Assembly (NCBI GenBank): GCA_963783855.1
Contig: CAWAPE010000014.1
Span: forward strand, 248,001 to 312,000
DNA: 64,000 nt
Reading direction: 5' to 3'
Origin: JAKAGZ01 sp963783855
GTDB taxonomy: Bacteria > Bacteroidota > Ignavibacteria > Ignavibacteriales > Ignavibacteriaceae
Positions within the stretch are counted from its first letter, which is position 1; each line of letters begins with the position of its first letter. The position numbers and the translations under genes are program-made. The notes under the pieces are model-generated. The model had not been told where the DNA came from. It did no database searches and saw nothing but the letters and a program-made list of their open reading frames with translations. Below are positions 44,971-53,643 of this stretch, in pieces.

Positions 44971-46212
44971 TTGAATGCTTTTGAATGGACAAACGAAATA
45001 AGGTTTATTGTTGCGCTGGCACTTGGTTTTTTAATCGGGCTTGAAAGAGAAAGTTCCGGCTCAGTTTATAAATCAAGATTTGCGGGGTTAAGGACATACA
45101 CGATTATAAGTCTTTTCGGCTTTGCCTGCGGATGGCTTTATAAAATAAATATCCCGGTTATACTGCCCGTTGGTTTAATTTCGGTTACTGCGCTCGTGAT
45201 AGCCGGATATCTTGCAAAGTTTAAAGAAGGCCATTACGGCTGGACCAGCGAAATTGCGGCTGTTCTTACATACATAATTGGCGCACTCACAATTCTCGCC
45301 GATGTATGGGTTTCGCTTGCTCTCGGCATAATTACTACACTGCTTCTTTCGGAAAAATCTGATCTCGAAAAATACGTTGAGAAGCTCGATAAATCAGAAT
45401 TTCTTGCAGTTCTTAAATTCCTTCTTGTAACTCTTATAATCTTACCCGCGCTTCCTGATAAGGAATACACAAAGTATTTACTCAATCCCTATAAAATATG
45501 GTTAATTGTAGTCTTTGTATCTACACTTGGTTTCATCGGTTATTTCCTGATTAAAAAATTCGGCGACAGGGTCGGACTCTGGTTATCCGGAATAATGGGT
45601 GGAATAGTTTCAAGTACGGCAGTAACTATTGCGGTTGCAAGAATTGCAGAAAAAGATCCGTCAAAAAACAAAAGCGCATTGCAGGCTTCGCTTCTGGCAA
45701 GCAGTGTTATGTATATAAGAATATTATTCCTGGTCTGGCTTATTAATCCATCCTTTGTTAGTGTACTATGGTGGAAGTTGTGTGCACTCACTTTGGTTGG
45801 TATTGTTTTATCATTTGGCATTGAAGAAAAGCAAAAAGAAAAATCTGAAAATGCCGGCTCAACACTTCAAAATCCCTTCGAAATTCGTCCCGCCCTTATG
45901 TTCGCCGCCTTGTTCGTCATCTTATCTGTACTTACGGTAATTGTAAAAAATTATTTCGGAGACAGCGGATTGATTTCTCTTTCGGCAATTACCGGCGTAA
46001 CAGATATTGATCCGTTTATTTTATCCTTGATAAGAGGAACTATTCCGGTCGAAAATATTGTTATCTCAGCAATAATCATCGCAATGATGAGCAATACAAT
46101 CGTTAAAGGAATCTATTTTGTGTTTTTTTCAAAACAGGAATCTAAACAGGTATTGTGGAGATACCTTCTCTGGGCGGTAATTCATATCCCATTCGCTTTT
46201 TTTATTTTTTAG
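44971..46212 (+). CDS. MgtC-domain / DUF4010 inner-membrane protein
   Basis: A 413-residue protein with about 11-12 hydrophobic segments. The first 140 residues match MgtC/SapB: ALALGFLIGLERESS, FAGLRTYTIISLFGFACGWL, AGYLAKFKEGHYGWTSEIAA. The remainder is the DUF4010 part (FGDRVGLWLSGIMGGIVSSTAVTIAVA). Family members are linked to ion homeostasis or membrane stress; transport has not been settled. The start is a TTG without a clear Shine-Dalgarno sequence. The APC permease starts 36 bases after its stop, so they may be co-transcribed. Confidence 0.85.
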   Translation: MNAFEWTNEIRFIVALALGFLIGLERESSGSVYKSRFAGLRTYTIISLFGFACGWLYKINIPVILPVGLISVTALVIAGYLAKFKEGHYGWTSEIAAVLTYIIGALTILADVWVSLALGIITTLLLSEKSDLEKYVEKLDKSEFLAVLKFLLVTLIILPALPDKEYTKYLLNPYKIWLIVVFVSTLGFIGYFLIKKFGDRVGLWLSGIMGGIVSSTAVTIAVARIAEKDPSKNKSALQASLLASSVMYIRILFLVWLINPSFVSVLWWKLCALTLVGIVLSFGIEEKQKEKSENAGSTLQNPFEIRPALMFAALFVILSVLTVIVKNYFGDSGLISLSAITGVTDIDPFILSLIRGTIPVENIVISAIIIAMMSNTIVKGIYFVFFSKQESKQVLWRYLLWAVIHIPFAFFIF

Positions 46213-46248
46213 CTAATAGCGCTTACTCTTCAAATAAACGGAGTGATT

Positions 46249-47733
46249 TTGCTTAAACAATTATTTAAGACCAAGAGTCTCGACGCAATAATGCACGAGA
46301 GTGAGGACCCGAGCAAACAACTAAAACGAACGCTCGGGGCTCTTGATGTTACATTGCTCGGAATAGGCGCGATTGTAGGGGCGGGAATTTTTGCGACAAT
46401 CGGCACCGCGGCGGCGGGAGATCTTGCCAGGCCGGGCGCCGGACCGGCACTAATGCTTTCATTTGTTTTAACTGCTGTTGCCTGCGGATTCGCGGCGCTG
46501 TGTTACGCGGAGTTTGCCGCAATGGTTCCGATTTCCGGAAGCGCGTACACTTATTCATACGGAACTCTTGGTGAACTGGTTGCGTGGATAATTGGATGGG
46601 ATTTAATTATTGAGTACGCGGTTGGAAATGTCGCCGTCGCAATCAGCTGGGCGAATTATTTTAAGACTCTAGTTGCAGGGTTTGGTATTATTATTCCCGA
46701 CTGGATGTCGACCGACTATACAACGGCGGGAAAAATACCGGGCCTTTTTGAAAGTGCGCCTCATATTTTCGGTATACCATTAGTTTTTAATCTGCCGGCA
46801 TTTGCTATTGTTGCTCTTATAACTGTTGTTCTTGTTATCGGTGTGAAAGAAAGCGCCCGTATGAATGCCACAATGGTAATTATAAAACTAATAATTCTTG
46901 GATTTTTTATTTATGTCGGTGCGCATTATGTAAAACCCGAAAACTGGACTCCTTTCGCTCCAAACGGATGGTCGGGAATTCAGGCCGGAGCCGCAGTTGT
47001 CTTTTTTGCATACATAGGCTTTGATGCTGTTTCTACAGTTGCCGAGGAAGTTAAAAATCCCAAGAGGGATTTGCCGATTGGAATTATCGGTTCGCTGATT
47101 ATTTGTACTATCTTATATATAGCGGTTGCCGCGGTGTTCACCGGGATAATTCCTTATCAGGCGCTGGTGCATATGCTGGCAACACAACAGGCTGAGCCGC
47201 TTACACTCGCCTTCCAGTACGCAAATATTCAAAAGAACGCAAATCTCTTTATCGGAATTATCGCCTTTGGTTCTGTTATTGCTCACACCGCTGTGTTATT
47301 GGTTTTTCAGCTCGGACAACCGCGAATATTTTTCTCGATGGCGCGCGATGGCCTGCTGCCACAAAAATTTGCCGAAGTACATCCTAAATTCAGGACCCCT
47401 TATTTTGCTACAATACTTACCGGCCTTGTTGTTGGTATAACCGCGATGTTCACAAGCATCGATGAAATGGTCGACCTGACCAACATCGGTACACTTTTCG
47501 CATTTATACTAGTGTGCATCGGCATAATTATTTTGCGGAAGAAGGAACCGGACAGGCCAAGATCATTCAGGGTTCCTTTTGTTCCTTATGTCCCGTTGAT
47601 GGGAGTAGCCGCCTGCCTTTACCTAATGATGGGTTTGCCGTGGATTACCTGGGTGAGGTTTGCGGGGTGGTTAATTATCGGAATGTTTGTTTACAGAAGT
47701 TATGGATTCAAGCACAGCAAGTTGAGAATCTAA
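46249..47733 (+). CDS. APC-superfamily amino acid permease (cationic amino acid transporter type)
   Basis: A 495-residue inner-membrane transporter with about 12 TM segments. LKRTLGALDVTLLGIGAIVGAGIF is the APC substrate-site helix 1; GFAALCYAEFAAMVPISGSAYTY helix 3; FFAYIGFDAVSTVAEEVKNPKRDLP helix 6 and loop; QPRIFFSMARDGLLP the CAT-type signature. It imports amino acids by proton coupling; substrate unknown. Start TTG 46249 is preferred because GGAG (46240-46243) lies five bases upstream, though GTG 46243 is possible. A decayed second copy of its 3' end lies at 49258-49430, beyond the esterase gene. Confidence 0.9.
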   Translation: MLKQLFKTKSLDAIMHESEDPSKQLKRTLGALDVTLLGIGAIVGAGIFATIGTAAAGDLARPGAGPALMLSFVLTAVACGFAALCYAEFAAMVPISGSAYTYSYGTLGELVAWIIGWDLIIEYAVGNVAVAISWANYFKTLVAGFGIIIPDWMSTDYTTAGKIPGLFESAPHIFGIPLVFNLPAFAIVALITVVLVIGVKESARMNATMVIIKLIILGFFIYVGAHYVKPENWTPFAPNGWSGIQAGAAVVFFAYIGFDAVSTVAEEVKNPKRDLPIGIIGSLIICTILYIAVAAVFTGIIPYQALVHMLATQQAEPLTLAFQYANIQKNANLFIGIIAFGSVIAHTAVLLVFQLGQPRIFFSMARDGLLPQKFAEVHPKFRTPYFATILTGLVVGITAMFTSIDEMVDLTNIGTLFAFILVCIGIIILRKKEPDRPRSFRVPFVPYVPLMGVAACLYLMMGLPWITWVRFAGWLIIGMFVYRSYGFKHSKLRI

Positions 47734-47862
47734 ATATAAAATTTAAGATTGATTCAAAACCAGCGCGTGATTTTACTAGCAGATTATACTTTTTTAAGTG
47801 CAACTTATATTATTGCTTTATTTTCAATAGTTGAGTAAAATCCAGCAATTGAAATAGCTGAT

Positions 47863-49083
47863 TTAATTTAATTCCGCCTGATGTTTATTTAGCTTTTCTC
47901 TGATGTCAGGATTTTCCATAATCGAAAGCGCTTTAGTAAACATATCCACGGCTTGTGATTTATTTCCGACAGCGATGTAGTAATCACCCAAAGAGTCGTA
48001 AACGTTAAAACTATCCGGGAAATTTTTAATATTTAGTTTGAAGTAATATTCCGCCCGGGTGAAATTTTTCATCATCATTGAAGTGTATCCCAAAGTATTT
48101 ATAAGGTTTTCCGAGGGATTTACTTTATAACCCATTTTCTCTGAAATATTATTATAATGATTCTCAATTCTTTGGGGCAATGCCATGCTGGTATCTGCGT
48201 AGTCATTTTTGGTCAGGCGTAGATCATAATAATTAAAGATAAAATGCAGCGCATCATATGTAGCAATAAGAGGTACAGAGCCATGATTTTCGTTGATGTA
48301 ATAATTACTTTGGTAGTTCAATCCGTTTTGCTTATTAGTTCTTAAACATTTATCCAACTCCAGTATAGAACGGATATGTAAGGTATTTCCAGATAAATCC
48401 TTTTTAACTTTAATTGTATCCATATTCTTTTCCATCGAATTTGCAATGGCTAAAAATAAACCAGCATTGGTGAACTTTTTCTCAGATAATTTTTTTTCTG
48501 CCTCTTTTAAAGAGGTTAGATTGTTCCACTGCATGCTGGGATCAATAGAAACATAGGCATTGAACAGATCAGTATGATTTATCAAAGTATTTATAACTGC
48601 CAAACCGCCCAGTGAATGTCCGATTAACATTCTATAGGGTGCTACGGGATAAGCAGCTTCAATGTACGGGATTAATTCTTTTTCGATAAAAGAAATAAAT
48701 TTTTCATTTCCTCCCGAAGTTGGGCTAAAATTATTGTCACGTGTAGGCGTAAAATCTTTTACTCTGTCGGTATTAGCTATTCCTACAACAATCATTTCCG
48801 GGCAAATTGAATTGCCGCTAACGTAGCTCAATTGTTGTATTATGCCCACTACTGAAGGGAAATGCCAGTTCCCATCTAACAAGTATAAAACCGGATAATA
48901 CAATTTGGAGTCAGTTAATGTGTTGTCTATTAAGTGATGTGGAATATAAACCCAGACTTCACGTTTTTCGTTTAGTATTTTTGAATAAACAGTATCAATA
49001 GTGCCTATTTCAATTTTATTTGACTGGGCATTTGTAAATGAAAATAATGTCACCAATAATAATAACAATAGAATTCCCCTCAT
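47863..49083 (-). CDS. Secreted alpha/beta-hydrolase esterase with C-terminal TPR region
   Basis: A 406-residue exported enzyme. The signal peptide is LLLLLLVTLFSFTNAQ. The D-family esterase domain (about 25-290) has YYPVLYLLDGNWHF, the nucleophile elbow MLIGHSLGGLAVI and a late histidine in NENHGSVPLIATYDAL. The C-terminal 100 residues hold TPR-like pairs (LGYTSMMMKNFTRAEYYFKL, DSLGDYYIAVGNKSQAVDMF). Relatives act on enterobactin-type esters or feruloyl esters; the natural substrate is unknown. The gene is flanked by two copies of the permease 3' end, suggesting that it entered or was trapped during a duplication. Confidence 0.85.
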   Translation of the reverse strand: MRGILLLLLLVTLFSFTNAQSNKIEIGTIDTVYSKILNEKREVWVYIPHHLIDNTLTDSKLYYPVLYLLDGNWHFPSVVGIIQQLSYVSGNSICPEMIVVGIANTDRVKDFTPTRDNNFSPTSGGNEKFISFIEKELIPYIEAAYPVAPYRMLIGHSLGGLAVINTLINHTDLFNAYVSIDPSMQWNNLTSLKEAEKKLSEKKFTNAGLFLAIANSMEKNMDTIKVKKDLSGNTLHIRSILELDKCLRTNKQNGLNYQSNYYINENHGSVPLIATYDALHFIFNYYDLRLTKNDYADTSMALPQRIENHYNNISEKMGYKVNPSENLINTLGYTSMMMKNFTRAEYYFKLNIKNFPDSFNVYDSLGDYYIAVGNKSQAVDMFTKALSIMENPDIREKLNKHQAELN

Positions 49084-49257
49084 CTTGTTTAATCCTTAAA
49101 TTATAATTGTTCGTAATTGATTCACATTCATGTTATTAGAAATGCTATTTTAAAATCCCTTATCAAATATTGTGAATAAGCTTCTTTAAACAAAATATTT
49201 ATAAACGAAACATCCTGTAGAATTTAAGACAAAAACAGTTATTTGTTAAATAGTATG

Positions 49258-49430
49258 ATAACTATTATGTTTACCGGCATTGATGAGATGGTTGTCTGGT
49301 TAATAATCGGAATGTTTGTTTACAGAAGTTATGGATTCAAGCACAGCAAGTTGAGAGTCTGAATATAAAATTTAGGATTGTTTCTAAACCAGTGCGCGAT
49401 TTTATTAGCAGGGAATACTGTTTTTAATTG
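49258..49430 (+). pseudogene. Decayed duplicate of the 3' end of the APC permease gene
   Basis: 49258-49292 (GGCATTGATGAGATGGTTG) matches the permease near 47438-47476. From 49300 onward the DNA closely follows 47672-47797: AATGTTTGTTTACAGAAG, then ATGGATTCAAGCACAGCAAG are shared, through the stop region and about 65 bases beyond it. About 190 bases of permease between the two blocks are missing. The copy has no start and cannot encode a protein. Confidence 0.8.
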
Positions 49431-49506
49431 TATTGCAAAGCCTGACTATTGGAAAGGTTGCGAAAAAACTAGTTTGATTTTATTGGTGTTGAGAGAGTAG
49501 GGTTGT

Positions 49507-49638
49507 GCCCAACGGTCTTGTATATGAAAAGTAGCGGATTTTTAAGCACGAACTTTTCGGATTATTACTGACCTTAAATTTATAAAATTCATTTTTGCTT
49601 AAGCACAAAAACCGCTATTTTTTATATACGTTGTTGTC
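49507..49638. repeat. Long attC-like palindrome (site A)
   Basis: The left arm starts GCCCAACGG (fits the RYYYAAC attC core) and runs through TATATGAAAAGTAGCGG and TTTAAGCA. The right arm runs TGCTTAAGCACAAAAACCGC, then TATATACGTTGTTG. Arms of about 40 bases are imperfect complements with extrahelical differences, as in integron attC sites. It bounds the first gene unit. Confidence 0.6.
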
Positions 49639-49681
49639 AGTAATTATTATTCAAGTCCAATGGTTTGAAAAAGATTATAAG

Positions 49682-50038
49682 TTATAGATGGCACATTATA
49701 TTCACAGTAACGCCATTTGGGTCTTTGACAAAAAATCTTTTAACTCCCCATTCTTCATTCTTTAAGGGATATACAATTTCCATGTTTTCAGCTAGTGCTT
49801 TTTCATACAATCCATCTACATCTGAAGACTCAATACTTATAGCAACATTCGAGTTGTCAATCTCTTGTTTATCAGAGCGTAATAGATTGATTTGGGCTGT
49901 TGGGTTTGATTCAGAAATAAAAGTCAATATCCAACCCATGTCCATTGCCAATTTCAACCCAACGAAGTCGGAATAGAATTTCTTGCTTTCTTCTATTTTA
50001 TTTGAAGTTAAATCCGGAGTGATTCTTCTTAATTTCAT
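49682..50038 (-). CDS. VOC-family (glyoxalase/bleomycin-resistance fold) protein
   Basis: A 118-residue single-domain protein. RITPDLTSNKIEESKKFYSD is the first beta-alpha unit of a vicinal-oxygen-chelate module; NVAISIESSDVDGLYEKALA is the second, and KRFFVKDPNGVTVNIM carries the terminal strand with the usual 'DP.G....i' motif. Metal-dependent lyases, dioxygenases and antibiotic-binding proteins share this fold; the substrate is not predictable. Only weak Shine-Dalgarno. It is the first of four minus-strand single-gene units bounded by inverted repeats. Confidence 0.85.
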   Translation of the reverse strand: MKLRRITPDLTSNKIEESKKFYSDFVGLKLAMDMGWILTFISESNPTAQINLLRSDKQEIDNSNVAISIESSDVDGLYEKALAENMEIVYPLKNEEWGVKRFFVKDPNGVTVNIMCHL

Positions 50039-50095
50039 TTTATTTAGGATTTATTGTTTTTCTACAAATTCTCACGTTGTTCTTTTTTAATTACC

Positions 50096-50111
50096 GCTAA
50101 CGCATGTTAGC
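50096..50111. repeat. attC-like short palindrome (site B)
   Basis: GCTAAC-GCAT-GTTAGC, a perfect hairpin at the junction of two gene units. The adjoining GTTAGCACACGTTA (50106-50119) is an inverted copy (12 of 14 bases) of TAATGTGTGCCAAC at 51113-51126, which bounds the next unit. Confidence 0.55.
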
Positions 50112-50190
50112 ACACGTTATTAATATAATTCGTTGATCAATTTATCTGTTTCGAGAAGTTACTTGCATTATTCTATTAACTATTTCCGTA

Positions 50191-51060
50191 TCACATAAGC
50201 TTTGGAATCAGCACCGGCGTATTGTTTTTGTATTCTTCATAGTCACCCATACCACCCCATTTATCATCTGCGCGTTTTTCCAGCATAGGTAAACCACTGA
50301 TTCGGGTAAGAAGTATCGTGACAAATAATGGAGAAATCAGTGAGAAAAACTGCCAAGATTCTAGCACGGGTAGTGCAATAATGGCAACACCAATCCAAAT
50401 TATAATTTCACCAAAATAGTTTGGGTGACGAGATTTGTTCCATAGACCTACATTAATGAACTTCCCTTTGTTTTCTGGATTTGCACGCCATTTTGATTTC
50501 TGCGCATCAGCAACTGCTTCAATAGCGAATCCAATCAGCCAGATAGTAATTCCGACAATGGCAAAAGTGTCCAATGGCAATTTTGCTGATGTAGTGATGA
50601 TGACCAGCGCTGTAGCGAGGGTCAGACTTACCCACAATCCCTGAAGTGTCCATACAATTAGATAGCGCAGGAAATTGGGTTTTAGTTCGTCAAAGCGTCC
50701 GTCTTTTCCTTCTTTGAGAATACGTTTAAATAAGAAACTACCCAGTCGTGCTGCCCAGATTAAGACTAATGCCAGTACGATAAAAGTTCGTGCATCACGC
50801 ACAGGTGAGAGCAAAACACCTGCCACAGTAACTGTAATAAAGGTAATACTACCTGTAAGATCGAAGAACTTTTCGGTTTGAAATATGAAAGCTGGTATGA
50901 AAGCGATCCAATTAATGGTAAAAGCAATAATCACGCAAAAGGCAAACAGAGGAAAGCCATCAAAAATTATAGCTCCATTCTGGCTGCAGGCAATCGCTAT
51001 TCCTGTTCCGAACCCAATAGCAATTAGTATAACTAATGCTGATTTAATAAATTGTTTCAT
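50191..51060 (-). CDS. DUF1295-family (steroid 5-alpha-reductase-like) membrane protein
   Basis: A protein of about 289 residues with seven or more TM segments. ATG 51060 is preferred over a TTG four codons upstream. SRHPNYFGEIIIWIGVAIIALP is the hallmark of DUF1295/ICMT-like enzymes, followed by the conserved C-terminal ISPLFVTILLTRISGLPMLEKRAD and GMGDYEEYKNNTPVLIPK. Relatives are NADPH-dependent reductases or isoprenyl methyltransferases; here only the fold is assignable. Second unit of the cassette-like array. Confidence 0.88.
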   Translation of the reverse strand: MKQFIKSALVILIAIGFGTGIAIACSQNGAIIFDGFPLFAFCVIIAFTINWIAFIPAFIFQTEKFFDLTGSITFITVTVAGVLLSPVRDARTFIVLALVLIWAARLGSFLFKRILKEGKDGRFDELKPNFLRYLIVWTLQGLWVSLTLATALVIITTSAKLPLDTFAIVGITIWLIGFAIEAVADAQKSKWRANPENKGKFINVGLWNKSRHPNYFGEIIIWIGVAIIALPVLESWQFFSLISPLFVTILLTRISGLPMLEKRADDKWGGMGDYEEYKNNTPVLIPKLM

Positions 51061-51120
51061 AATAGTTTTCAACTTTTTTCATCAATTTTCTTATTTATGG
51101 CAGCAGTTTTCTTAATGTGT

Positions 51121-51134
51121 GCCAACGGTTTGGC
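51121..51134. repeat. attC-like short palindrome (site C)
   Basis: GCCAA-CGGT-TTGGC, with TGTGCCAACGG forming the outer core. It separates the DUF1295 and retropepsin-like units. TTACTTGTCGTTT at 51153-51165 is repeated in inverted form (12 of 13 bases) as AAATGACAAGTAA at 52060-52072, bounding the next unit. Confidence 0.55.
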
Positions 51135-51163
51135 TATTATTTATATACATTATTACTTGTCGT

Positions 51164-52045
51164 TTATTCTTCAACCGGAATAATTATTATATCGTTTTCT
51201 TTATCTCTATCCATTTTCACTAATTTTTGTGATATGTAAAAAGTTAATTTAAAATCCTTTAGTAATGAACTGCCTACAAAAACATCATCAATATCCGACA
51301 AAAAGACTACTAAAGGCTCTTTTATCACGAAATTCCCAAAACTGACATTGTCGGAAATTTGAGCCTTTGCAGATTGAGTTGTCCCTGTTTGATTATTCCA
51401 CACTTCTTTACCATTACGAATTGCCGTTTTGAAGTTTAAGGAGTCTTTATATGAAGACGGGAAATAAAGCCAACCAGAAGCACCAGTATCAAAATTTATG
51501 TTGGCATATTTGTCTCCTATTTTGGCTTTAAGGTAAGGCATCCGTCCAATCTCTTCATATTTAGAATATGTGGAATCTTTAAGCTCATTGGTTTCTGAAA
51601 TAAAGGCAAATTTCATATTTGGATAATCCATCATAAAATTCATTTTACCAATTAAATTAAATCCTATTACTCCGTCAACATCAAGGTCTTCGTATACTGC
51701 TCCATAGACATTTAGAAATACACTTTTGCCAATCTGAATTTTGTTTGCCATTGCAATATCTCCTCGTTCTCTATCGACTATGATATTCATTTTCGCATCC
51801 AAAACAACGGATTGTTTAAAATTCATAACACTTGAGCCTAAGTCAATTAAGAATCTATATGGTCCTTTATTATTAATCATAATGTCCAAGCACGGCAAAG
51901 TGTTTGAGCCGGTTATCGATAGTGTATCTCTCGCTATATAATAGTCCTCAGATGCATATCTTATTTTGTTCAGCAAATTCTCACTGAATTGACCAAACGT
52001 GATATTAGGACTAACTAAAAGGAATAGAAATATTAAGATTTTCAT
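51164..52045 (-). CDS. Exported retropepsin-like aspartyl protease homologue
   Basis: A 293-residue protein with a signal peptide (LIFLFLLVSPNITFGQ). Two lobes are visible. The first has PYRFLIDLGSSVMNF, where the DTG triad reads DLG; the second has YANINFDTGASGWLYFP with a canonical DTGAS. VDGVIGFNLIGKMNFMMDYP is the flap-side 'G.iG...l......DY' motif of gag-type aspartyl proteases. The altered first triad may reduce activity or make the second lobe dominant. Third unit of the cassette-like array; no promoter of its own is evident. Confidence 0.8.
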   Translation of the reverse strand: MKILIFLFLLVSPNITFGQFSENLLNKIRYASEDYYIARDTLSITGSNTLPCLDIMINNKGPYRFLIDLGSSVMNFKQSVVLDAKMNIIVDRERGDIAMANKIQIGKSVFLNVYGAVYEDLDVDGVIGFNLIGKMNFMMDYPNMKFAFISETNELKDSTYSKYEEIGRMPYLKAKIGDKYANINFDTGASGWLYFPSSYKDSLNFKTAIRNGKEVWNNQTGTTQSAKAQISDNVSFGNFVIKEPLVVFLSDIDDVFVGSSLLKDFKLTFYISQKLVKMDRDKENDIIIIPVEE

Positions 52046-52438
52046 AGTATTATATTTTCAAATGACAAGTAACTCTTTATTTACCGCAATAATACAAAAG
52101 ACCTGTTAAATATCCATTATTAATGCGTGAAGTTTACGAATAAAGTTAGTTAAACAAATGAGCTTGATTAAAATTGCTTACTTCGGGAAGTCTTTTCCCG
52201 GCTGCTGCTGCAGATAGGACTGGGTGGTTATGTTGTTGGGAGGAGCGGTGAGAAAATTGTTGGAAAGATGAAGGGGTAGTTTTGGGGTGTAACATTTTTG
52301 TAAATGAGCTATGGCGTATCTCGGCACGAACCTCTCCAAATAATAACTGGCTTTGGAAAATCCACAAAATTTTCCAAGTGGGCACAGACAAAGCCATAGC
52401 TTATATATAGTGTTGGCAATAGTAATTTCAATAGAAAA
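52046..52438. other. Intergenic region with a long palindrome
   Basis: This holds the unit boundary at 52060-52072, about 200 bases without a recognisable gene, and the attC-like palindrome at 52308-52400. A minus-strand open frame of 83 codons (52146-52397) runs through it but looks like chance. Confidence 0.45.
52308..52400. repeat. Long attC-like palindrome (site D)
   Basis: Outer arms GCTATGGC (52308-52315) and GCCATAGC (52393-52400) are perfect; imperfect pairing continues (CTCGGCACGAAC with GTGGGCACAGAC). An inner hairpin GGAAAATCCACAAAATTTTCC closes it. GTTGGCAAT (52412-52420) beside it is repeated inverted as ATTGCCAAC at 53439-53447. Confidence 0.6.
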
Positions 52439-53410
52439 CTATTCAGATATTACAAATGTTTTCAGTAAGTTTTTACTTAAAGTCTTTGGCACTTCAGAAA
52501 TTAAGGCATAGTTACCAGGTTCAAGATTAGCTCTAAAATAACCTTTGCTTCCAGCTGGCATATCGTTAACGCCACCAAGGAAAGTGAAACCCTCGGGAAC
52601 TGGATCAATAAGTCCTTTGAGATTCAACCAGTTCATCCATGCTTCAATGGTAGTTAGATCGGTCTTTTCATCCATTTTTACGAGGTTTATATCATGTCCT
52701 TCAAAATTTTCATACTTCTTCTGATCTAAAAAGTTTACTGAAAAGGTATATGCACCGGGTTTTGTAGGAGGATTAAATACGATGCCTTTTTTACTTGAGA
52801 TATCAATGGCAATATCAGCCGTAGGTTCTTCCATGGAAGATTTTTCGTCCGATACGATAAGCCCCTTATACATTCCCATATTCGTATGAAACATGCCATT
52901 GCTCATTTTTACATAGCATTCAATGATATAAAAACCAGGTTCTAGTTTTAAGATAGTTTCTGCCGTTTTCCCCGGCGAGATTAATCCTACTCCTCCAGGC
53001 CATTTTGTATCGCTATACCATTCAGGAATTTTACCAAAAGCCGCCATGGCTTCATCATTTTTTCCTTCATAAAGTTTGGTTATGCCTTCACCAAAAGGTG
53101 GTAATAACTCTTCTTTAAATTCTTTTACCGTAATACTATCATTATAATCGTCAATTAGAATAAAGTGAGGTTGTGCGGATTTGTTGATGTACCGCCATGT
53201 AGTCCATCCGTTAGGGATGGTATCCGGAGCTATAAAATCCATGTTCTCCGTTATTATTTCAATAACATTTTCCTTTTCTATGTCGACGGTTTTAGGTAAG
53301 GTTTCTTTTATGTCACTTTTACAAGACTGTATTAGAAATGAAAGTAGCGATACACTTGTAAATATTAGAACACTTAAAGTTATTCCAATATAGTTTTTAG
53401 TAGTTTTCAT
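52439..53410 (-). CDS. Putative lipoprotein with two cupredoxin-like beta-sandwich repeats
   Basis: ATG 53410 is preferred, giving a lipoprotein signal (LIFTSVSLLSFLIQSC, lipobox Cys about residue 30). The rest has two similar halves. The first is WRYINKSAQPHFILIDDY ... SPGKTAETILKLEPGFYIIE ... HTNMGMYKGLIV. The second is TTIEAWMNWLN ... AGSKGYFRANLEPGNYALIS. The pattern 'PG......l.PG.Y.l' with HFI and HTNMGM is like cupredoxin or plastocyanin-type folds; His and Met could bind copper, but this is speculative. I recognise no named family. Fourth unit of the cassette-like array. Confidence 0.6.
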   Translation of the reverse strand: MKTTKNYIGITLSVLIFTSVSLLSFLIQSCKSDIKETLPKTVDIEKENVIEIITENMDFIAPDTIPNGWTTWRYINKSAQPHFILIDDYNDSITVKEFKEELLPPFGEGITKLYEGKNDEAMAAFGKIPEWYSDTKWPGGVGLISPGKTAETILKLEPGFYIIECYVKMSNGMFHTNMGMYKGLIVSDEKSSMEEPTADIAIDISSKKGIVFNPPTKPGAYTFSVNFLDQKKYENFEGHDINLVKMDEKTDLTTIEAWMNWLNLKGLIDPVPEGFTFLGGVNDMPAGSKGYFRANLEPGNYALISEVPKTLSKNLLKTFVISE

Positions 53411-53438
53411 AAAAATTATTTTTAGGTTAATAGCTATT

Positions 53439-53570
53439 ATTGCCAACGTCCCGCAAATATGAAACGTTTCGTTTTGAAAGGATTCTGTATGAATATAGGG
53501 AATGCAAATTTGAAAAACAAAACTTAATGTAACTGCTTCACCAGCAATGTTTTATATACGTTGTTGTGGT
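53439..53570. repeat. attC-like array end (site E)
   Basis: Begins with ATTGCCAACG (inverted copy of the boundary at 52412-52420) and ends with TTTTATATACGTTGTTG, the same 17 bases, save one T, that end site A at 49638. Pairing between the arms is weaker than in sites A and D. Confidence 0.45.
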
Positions 53571-53643
53571 GCGTTTTCATCTTACCTTTCCAAGGAGTAT
53601 TTTTAATTTATAATATTTATTATTAAGCCATAGAGGCAAACAA

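Larger units (their letters stand above)
49084..49681. other. Non-coding accessory gap
   Basis: About 600 bases upstream of the esterase and downstream of the VOC gene. Contents: an AT-rich promoter region for the esterase, a decayed copy of the permease 3' end (49258-49430) and a long attC-like palindrome (49507-49638). No intact gene was found. Confidence 0.5.

Noticed and set aside
52146..52397. 83-codon open frame on the minus strand between the retropepsin-like and lipoprotein genes
   Set aside because: It runs across the site D palindrome, has low-complexity composition and no recognisable motif or ribosome binding site; a chance frame is more likely.
49507..53570. Classical mobile integron with integrase and resistance cassettes
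   Set aside because: No integrase or attI site is in the window, and the right-arm cores (GTTGTTG) fit the attC consensus imperfectly, so only 'attC-like' is claimed.
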